Assembly (NCBI GenBank): GCA_964387075.1
Contig: CAYLVB010000005.1
Span: forward strand, 1 to 64,000
DNA length: 64,000 nucleotides
Source of the DNA: PALSA-968 sp964387075
GTDB taxonomy: Bacteria; Bacteroidota; Bacteroidia; B-17B0; Aurantibacillaceae
Direction: 5' to 3'
A model generated the notes under the pieces. That model had not been told where the DNA came from, ran no database searches, and saw only the letters and a list, made by a program, of their open reading frames with translations. How positions within the stretch are numbered: the first letter of the stretch is position 1; each line of letters begins with the position of its first letter. A program made the position numbers and the translations under genes. This document shows, in pieces, positions 60,361-64,000 of the stretch.

Positions 60361-60368
60361 TATCTTTG
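60361..60368 (+). promoter_or_regulatory. -7 box TATCTTTG for DUF433/DUF5615 pair
   Basis: An exact TAnnTTTG match only four bases before the ATG at 60373, the shortest spacing in the window. Confidence 0.6.
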
Positions 60369-60372
60369 AGTT

Positions 60373-60615
60373 ATGGAAAATATCAAAGATCTGATAACCA
60401 TTGACAAGGAAATTTTAGGCGGACAGCCGGTATTTAAGGGAACCCGTGTACCTGTTGAAAGTTTATTTATGCACCTGGAAGAAGGTGTTTCCTTAGATGA
60501 GTTCCTGGAAGATTTTCCTTCTGTTACCCGCGAACAAGCGGTAACTGTACTGGAAATTGCCGAGAAACTTCTTACTTCCAAGAATATCCAAAAGCTGTAT
60601 GAAGCTGCTGCTTGA
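60373..60615 (+). CDS. DUF433 antitoxin-like protein
   Basis: 80 residues. LITIDKEILGGQPVFKGTRVPVESL is the DUF433 signature, followed by a helical TREQAVTVLEIAEKLL segment; it forms a winged helix-like DNA-binding fold. DUF433 proteins commonly accompany DUF5615 PIN-like proteins as predicted antitoxins. Its 3' end overlaps the DUF5615 gene by 17 bases. Confidence 0.92.
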   Translation: MENIKDLITIDKEILGGQPVFKGTRVPVESLFMHLEEGVSLDEFLEDFPSVTREQAVTVLEIAEKLLTSKNIQKLYEAAA

Positions 60616-60904
60616 TGAAAACCTTCCCAAGCGTTTAAAACAGGATCTCCCCGAACACGAAGTTTACACCGTGCGGTATAAAGGCTGGAGCAGTAAGAAA
60701 AACGGCGAACTCATGAAATTGCTCAAAGAAAATGGGTTTGATTGTTTTCTTACATTCGACAAAAACCTTCAATACCAACAAAACCTGGTAAAATATAATG
60801 TGCCGATATTGGTTTTAAATACGAAACGTAACTCGTACTCCATACTCAAAACTATAGTTCCCGAGATCAAAAAGTATTGGACAAGGGAACGCTTCACGGC
60901 GTGA
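60599..60904 (+). CDS. DUF5615 PIN-like toxin-like protein
   Basis: 101 residues. KLLLDENLPKRL and DCFLTFDKNLQ give the acidic residues (Asp, Glu, Asp) of the DUF5615 PIN-like fold, which predicts RNA cleavage. It overlaps the DUF433 gene by 17 bases and would be its toxin. The longer open frame starts at 60557, but the ATG at 60599 aligns with the family start. Toxicity has not been shown; the pair may regulate rather than kill. Confidence 0.9.
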   Translation: MKLLLDENLPKRLKQDLPEHEVYTVRYKGWSSKKNGELMKLLKENGFDCFLTFDKNLQYQQNLVKYNVPILVLNTKRNSYSILKTIVPEIKKYWTRERFTA

Positions 60905-60920
60905 CAGAAATAAAAGAGCC

Positions 60921-63467
60921 TTAAGCGTCCCTCTTTCTGTAAGCCATGAAAATCCCGCCGAAAGAAACCAATAATACCAGCAAAGAGCCGGCCATAGCGA
61001 TCTTTTCCCCGGTATAATAAGCAGCAGGCCTGAACTCAAATGTGATGTTATGCTTACCGGCAGGAATGTTCATGCCGCGCAATACGTAATCCGCGTTCAC
61101 GTGCTCTGCTTCTGCTCCATCAATGGTTGCAACCCATCCCTTCGGGTAATAGATCTCGGAGAAGACGGCAAATTGAGGTCCGCTTGCATTACTTTCATAG
61201 ACCAGTTTGTTAGGCTCGTACGACAAAAGTTTGATCGTTCCGTTTGGATCGAAAGTTGGTTTAGAGACGGTGTATTTTTTATTTACTATGGCCACATCCT
61301 TCGGGTCGATCTTATCCAACCCGGTGATCTCTTCATCCGCGCTGTTCACCACCTGTACATCTTTTACGAACCAGGCGTTTCCGTAGGCCATTGGATTTTG
61401 CAACGGAGGAGCGTCGGGGTTATAGATCACGTAACGCGTGTTGAGCATATTGATGACCGGCGCCTTGGAGAAAGCGGCTCTCAAAGAAGAATCGGTAATG
61501 CCCGCCCCACGCAGTCCCTGCATCAAAGCGGCGGTATTCTTATCGATCTGGAAATTTATCAATTCCTGGATGCGACGCAGCTTGGCGCCATGGTAACCAC
61601 CGAGCGACTTATGCCAGTACGAGGTAACCGCGTCCTTGTCGAGATCCTTGGCAATGTTCAGTACACGATAATTCAATGCGGGGTCCTGCAGAATGATCTC
61701 ATCGGCTTTTCCTTTCTGGAAGGCTGCCGCCGTTTGCGCTTTGGGGACGTAATTATCGTTGTTCAGGTAGCGATAGGCTACGGGCCACATATCCGCCAAA
61801 ATAAATATCGCTAACGCGGCTATCAATAACTGTTGGTTCACCTTCTTACGGAGATATAGCCACATCGCGCCTAATGACAGTAAAATAAATATCACCGTAC
61901 GGATGGCATCGCCGCGGAAAAGCGATTTGCGCGCCAACTCTGTTTGCTCGATCACCGGGCCGTACATAGCTTCCACCTGCGCCGGACTTACACTTGGATC
62001 CTGCTGCTGCGCCTGGGCAACGATCATCTTTAATTCATTGGGAGCCGAGAAGGTGGTGAACATATCCGGCGCCAGCCAGCAAAGCAGCGCGAAACCACCC
62101 GTAATTCCCGCCGAGATCATCAATACTTTCATCAGGGGAACCTTTTTCTTTCCTACGGTCACCTCGGCACTACCCTGCGCTTCGTAAATTCTTTGCAGGG
62201 CAAGCACAGCCAATATCGGTATGGTTAACTCGGCTATGACCATGATCATGGAAACCGCGCGGAATTTGTTATACATCGGCAAGTAATCAAAGAAAATATT
62301 CGTGAACCACATCAGGTTCTTTCCCCAGCCCAACATGATACCGATGATGGTAATGATCAAGAGCGACCATTTCAACCTGTCGTTGATCACAAAGAGCCCA
62401 AGCACGCACAGGAAAATTACAATTGCTCCAATGTAAACCGGCCCGGCGGTAAAACCCTGCTCGCCGTAATAAGCCATCATACTTCCGGCGTATTGGCGCA
62501 TTTGCGGATCCTTGATCGCTTCCAGCGCGCCTTTGTTGTAACTCGCCAAAGATTGGGAAGCTCCTCCCTTAAAGTTCGGTATCATGAAAGTGAAGGTCTC
62601 TCCTATTCCATAACTCCACTGCACGGCGTAATCACGGTCGAGGCCCGAAGTTTTATTGTCTGCATTACTTTGTCCTCTCTCATTAATGGTAAGATCGGAA
62701 GGTCCGCGCGTAGTGTACTTGCCATACTCGTAAGTGGCCCAGAGATTGGATGTGTTAGGCAATACGCCGATGAGCAGCGCCGCGACCACAATGACAGCGC
62801 GCTTCATAAAGGTTGGTAAATTCTTTTCTTTAAAAGCTCCGTATAACTCAACCAGCATCACGGTGCCAATGATCATGAAGAGATAATAAGTGATCTGAAC
62901 GTGATTGCAATAAAGTTCAAGCGCCGAGAACAAAGCCGTTAAACCGGCTCCCAACATCCAGTTTCGCCGCAAGGCAAGAATGATACTGCCCAGCAAGGGC
63001 GCCATGTAGCCAATGGCATGTGACTTGGTATTATGTCCCGCTTCAAGGATAATAAAAAAGTAAGAAGAGAATCCATAAGCAAGTGCTCCAACGGCCGCAA
63101 TCCATGGATTAACGCGCAGGCAAAGCATCAAAATGTAAAAACCAACAAAATACATGAAGACATAACCCACCGGGTGCGGCATCCATAACTGGAAAGCCTT
63201 ATCTACATACTTCATCAGGTTATTCGGATACTGCACCGAGATCTGGTAAGCGGGCATACCGCCGAAGGTACTGTTGGTCCACAAAGGCTCCTGCCCGTTA
63301 TGTGTTTTACGATACTCTTCTATCTCGTGGCTCATGCCCCTGAACTGGGTGATATCATACTGCTGAATCTCTTTCTTTCCGTCTAAAAGCGGGCTGAAAT
63401 AAAAGCAGGAGATCGCCAAAAAAACGCCGAGGGCGACCAGGTGGGGTAAGAACTTTTTCATGTCCAT
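60921..63467 (-). CDS. YfhO family membrane protein
   Basis: 848 residues with about 12 membrane helices in the first two-thirds and a soluble C-terminal domain before a final membrane segment. GMSHEIEEYRKTHNGQEPLW and FGGMPAYQIS after the first helix match YfhO (GT-C-like glycosyltransferase) proteins, whose Bacillus member glycosylates teichoic acids. In Bacteroidota a role in surface-sugar transfer is inferred. An ATG at 63461 is an equally possible start. It is not tightly linked to the other genes. Confidence 0.93.
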   Translation of the reverse strand: MDMKKFLPHLVALGVFLAISCFYFSPLLDGKKEIQQYDITQFRGMSHEIEEYRKTHNGQEPLWTNSTFGGMPAYQISVQYPNNLMKYVDKAFQLWMPHPVGYVFMYFVGFYILMLCLRVNPWIAAVGALAYGFSSYFFIILEAGHNTKSHAIGYMAPLLGSIILALRRNWMLGAGLTALFSALELYCNHVQITYYLFMIIGTVMLVELYGAFKEKNLPTFMKRAVIVVAALLIGVLPNTSNLWATYEYGKYTTRGPSDLTINERGQSNADNKTSGLDRDYAVQWSYGIGETFTFMIPNFKGGASQSLASYNKGALEAIKDPQMRQYAGSMMAYYGEQGFTAGPVYIGAIVIFLCVLGLFVINDRLKWSLLIITIIGIMLGWGKNLMWFTNIFFDYLPMYNKFRAVSMIMVIAELTIPILAVLALQRIYEAQGSAEVTVGKKKVPLMKVLMISAGITGGFALLCWLAPDMFTTFSAPNELKMIVAQAQQQDPSVSPAQVEAMYGPVIEQTELARKSLFRGDAIRTVIFILLSLGAMWLYLRKKVNQQLLIAALAIFILADMWPVAYRYLNNDNYVPKAQTAAAFQKGKADEIILQDPALNYRVLNIAKDLDKDAVTSYWHKSLGGYHGAKLRRIQELINFQIDKNTAALMQGLRGAGITDSSLRAAFSKAPVINMLNTRYVIYNPDAPPLQNPMAYGNAWFVKDVQVVNSADEEITGLDKIDPKDVAIVNKKYTVSKPTFDPNGTIKLLSYEPNKLVYESNASGPQFAVFSEIYYPKGWVATIDGAEAEHVNADYVLRGMNIPAGKHNITFEFRPAAYYTGEKIAMAGSLLVLLVSFGGIFMAYRKRDA

Positions 63468-63480
63468 ATACTAGGTATTT

Positions 63481-63593
63481 CGAATGAGGTACGAATATAC
63501 GAATGATCCCTGTAAATAGTACACGAATATCTATACACAAAATCACCACAAACCATTCGTATATTCGTATGGCTGCCCTTCGTACTTCGTAGC
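63481..63593. repeat. TTCGTA-type intergenic repeat, copy B region
   Basis: Contains several TATTCGTA and ACGAATAT units. The part 63555-63593 is a near copy of 11794-11831. No gene or clean promoter is seen in it. Confidence 0.5.
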
Positions 63594-63827
63594 TTAATCT
63601 TTGATCTCCTCAAAATCCACGTACTCTCCACCCTTGTCTAAATTAGGCTTGCGTTCGGTGGTTTCCTTCTGGCGGTCAACCTTGATCTGCCCTTCTTTTT
63701 GGGCATCATGTTGTGAACTGCGGGAATGATCGTGCTTCTGGTAAACATACACGCGGGAAGACCTGATGACCTTATACACCTGGTAGATGACCCAGATGGC
63801 GATAATGGTCCAGATAACGTCTCTCAT
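63594..63827 (-). CDS. DUF4834-like small membrane protein
   Basis: 77 residues. An N-terminal membrane segment (VIWTIIAIWVIYQVYKVI) is followed by a polar, charged tail ending GEYVDFEEIKD. The plan and the YVDFEEI ending match DUF4834 proteins of Bacteroidota; function unknown. A consensus -7 box lies 18 bases upstream of the ATG. Confidence 0.75.
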   Translation of the reverse strand: MRDVIWTIIAIWVIYQVYKVIRSSRVYVYQKHDHSRSSQHDAQKEGQIKVDRQKETTERKPNLDKGGEYVDFEEIKD

Positions 63828-63845
63828 ATTCGGTAATTAAAAACA

Positions 63846-63853
63846 CAAAGATA
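63846..63853 (-). promoter_or_regulatory. -7 box TATCTTTG for DUF4834-like gene
   Basis: An exact TAnnTTTG match on the minus strand, 18 bases before the ATG at 63827. Confidence 0.55.
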
Positions 63854-63929
63854 GCGAATAATATGCTTCCCATTTATCGGTCAAACACCGCCAGTTACCA
63901 ATTTCCACCAATAGCTGAGGGTTAAAGTG

Positions 63930-63937
63930 TATCTTTG
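63930..63937 (+). promoter_or_regulatory. -7 box TATCTTTG for the gene at the right edge
   Basis: An exact TAnnTTTG match six bases before the ATG at 63944. Confidence 0.5.
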
Positions 63938-63943
63938 CGGGAC

Positions 63944-64000
63944 ATGTGTAAGAGAGCCGCGTTACTGTTCACTTTTGTTTTAGTTTTTTTAACAATTCAG
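63944..64000 (+). CDS. N-terminus of an exported protein, cut by the window end
   Basis: 19 codons remain open at the window edge: MCKRAALLFTFVLVFLTIQ, a basic then hydrophobic stretch typical of a signal peptide. A -7 box six bases upstream supports this start. The protein's identity cannot be told from this fragment. Confidence 0.55.
   Translation, partial: MCKRAALLFTFVLVFLTIQ

Overview
The window reads as chromosomal DNA of a free-living Bacteroidota bacterium (class Bacteroidia, probably a Flavobacteriales- or Sphingobacteriales-like lineage). The evidence is: a short primary sigma factor without region 1.1; nearly 20 upstream boxes of the Bacteroidota -7 type TAnnTTTG; type IX secretion (T9SS) C-terminal sorting domains; a TonB receptor and a beta-barrel protein with carboxypeptidase-like N-termini, one paired with a GLPGLI protein; a DUF5684-LepB protein; PD40 proteins; and a DUF433/DUF5615 pair. 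No phage, insertion sequence, CRISPR array or rRNA operon was seen.

Layout. 1-2.9 kb: palindromic repeat DNA, two tandem STAS-like paralogs and a secreted SBBP-repeat protein. 3-5.1 kb: RNA helicase then primary sigma factor. 5.3-10.7 kb: a TonB receptor divergent from an internally duplicated TPR/PD40 protein. 10.7-15.8 kb: pyrD, then a four-gene sulfur cluster (TsdA-like diheme cytochrome, two YeeE/YedE transport proteins, a SoxB-like hydrolase with a Tat signal). 15.8-22 kb: GLPGLI plus beta-barrel protein, then an amidase-CUB-CUB-T9SS protein. 22-27.8 kb: enoyl-CoA hydratase, ABC-2 permease, RlmD, tRNA-Pro, rhomboid, PD40 protein. 28-31 kb: haem synthesis (fused hemC-hemD, ridA, hemB). 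31-35.5 kb: a repetitive Ig-like T9SS protein and a PAS-LuxR regulator. 35.6-37.1 kb: pyrR-pyrB. 37.1-41.1 kb: two tandem signal peptidases, the second lacking the catalytic serine, and a glycosyltransferase. 41.1-42.6 kb: rpsF-rpsR-rplI. 42.9-48.8 kb: a coupled small-ORF pair and an oligopeptide-type ABC importer without its ATPases. 48.9-50.9 kb: argS and tRNA-Leu. 51-52.8 kb: a low-density island of small membrane or unknown proteins with repeat DNA. 53-56.4 kb: thioredoxin-fold lipid- or envelope-side protein, PF10023-type metallopeptidase, YdcF protein. 56.4-60.3 kb: a five-gene nonulosonic (sialic or legionaminic) acid operon. 60.4-60.9 kb: a toxin-antitoxin-like pair. 60.9-64 kb: YfhO, a DUF4834-like protein, and the start of a secreted protein cut by the window edge.

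How it fits together. Most genes are envelope, secretion, cell-surface glycan or core housekeeping functions. A striking general feature is that many start codons lie only 4-17 bases after a TAnnTTTG box, which predicts leaderless or ultra-short-leader mRNAs; several of these genes use GTG or TTG starts. The strongest candidates for less-described biology are the compact sulfur cluster lacking soxYZ, the serine-less LepB paralog, the nonulosonate operon with a TIM-barrel enzyme and a methyltransferase, the folded leader upstream of tRNA-Leu, and three 20-bp-phased repeats upstream of the rhomboid gene.
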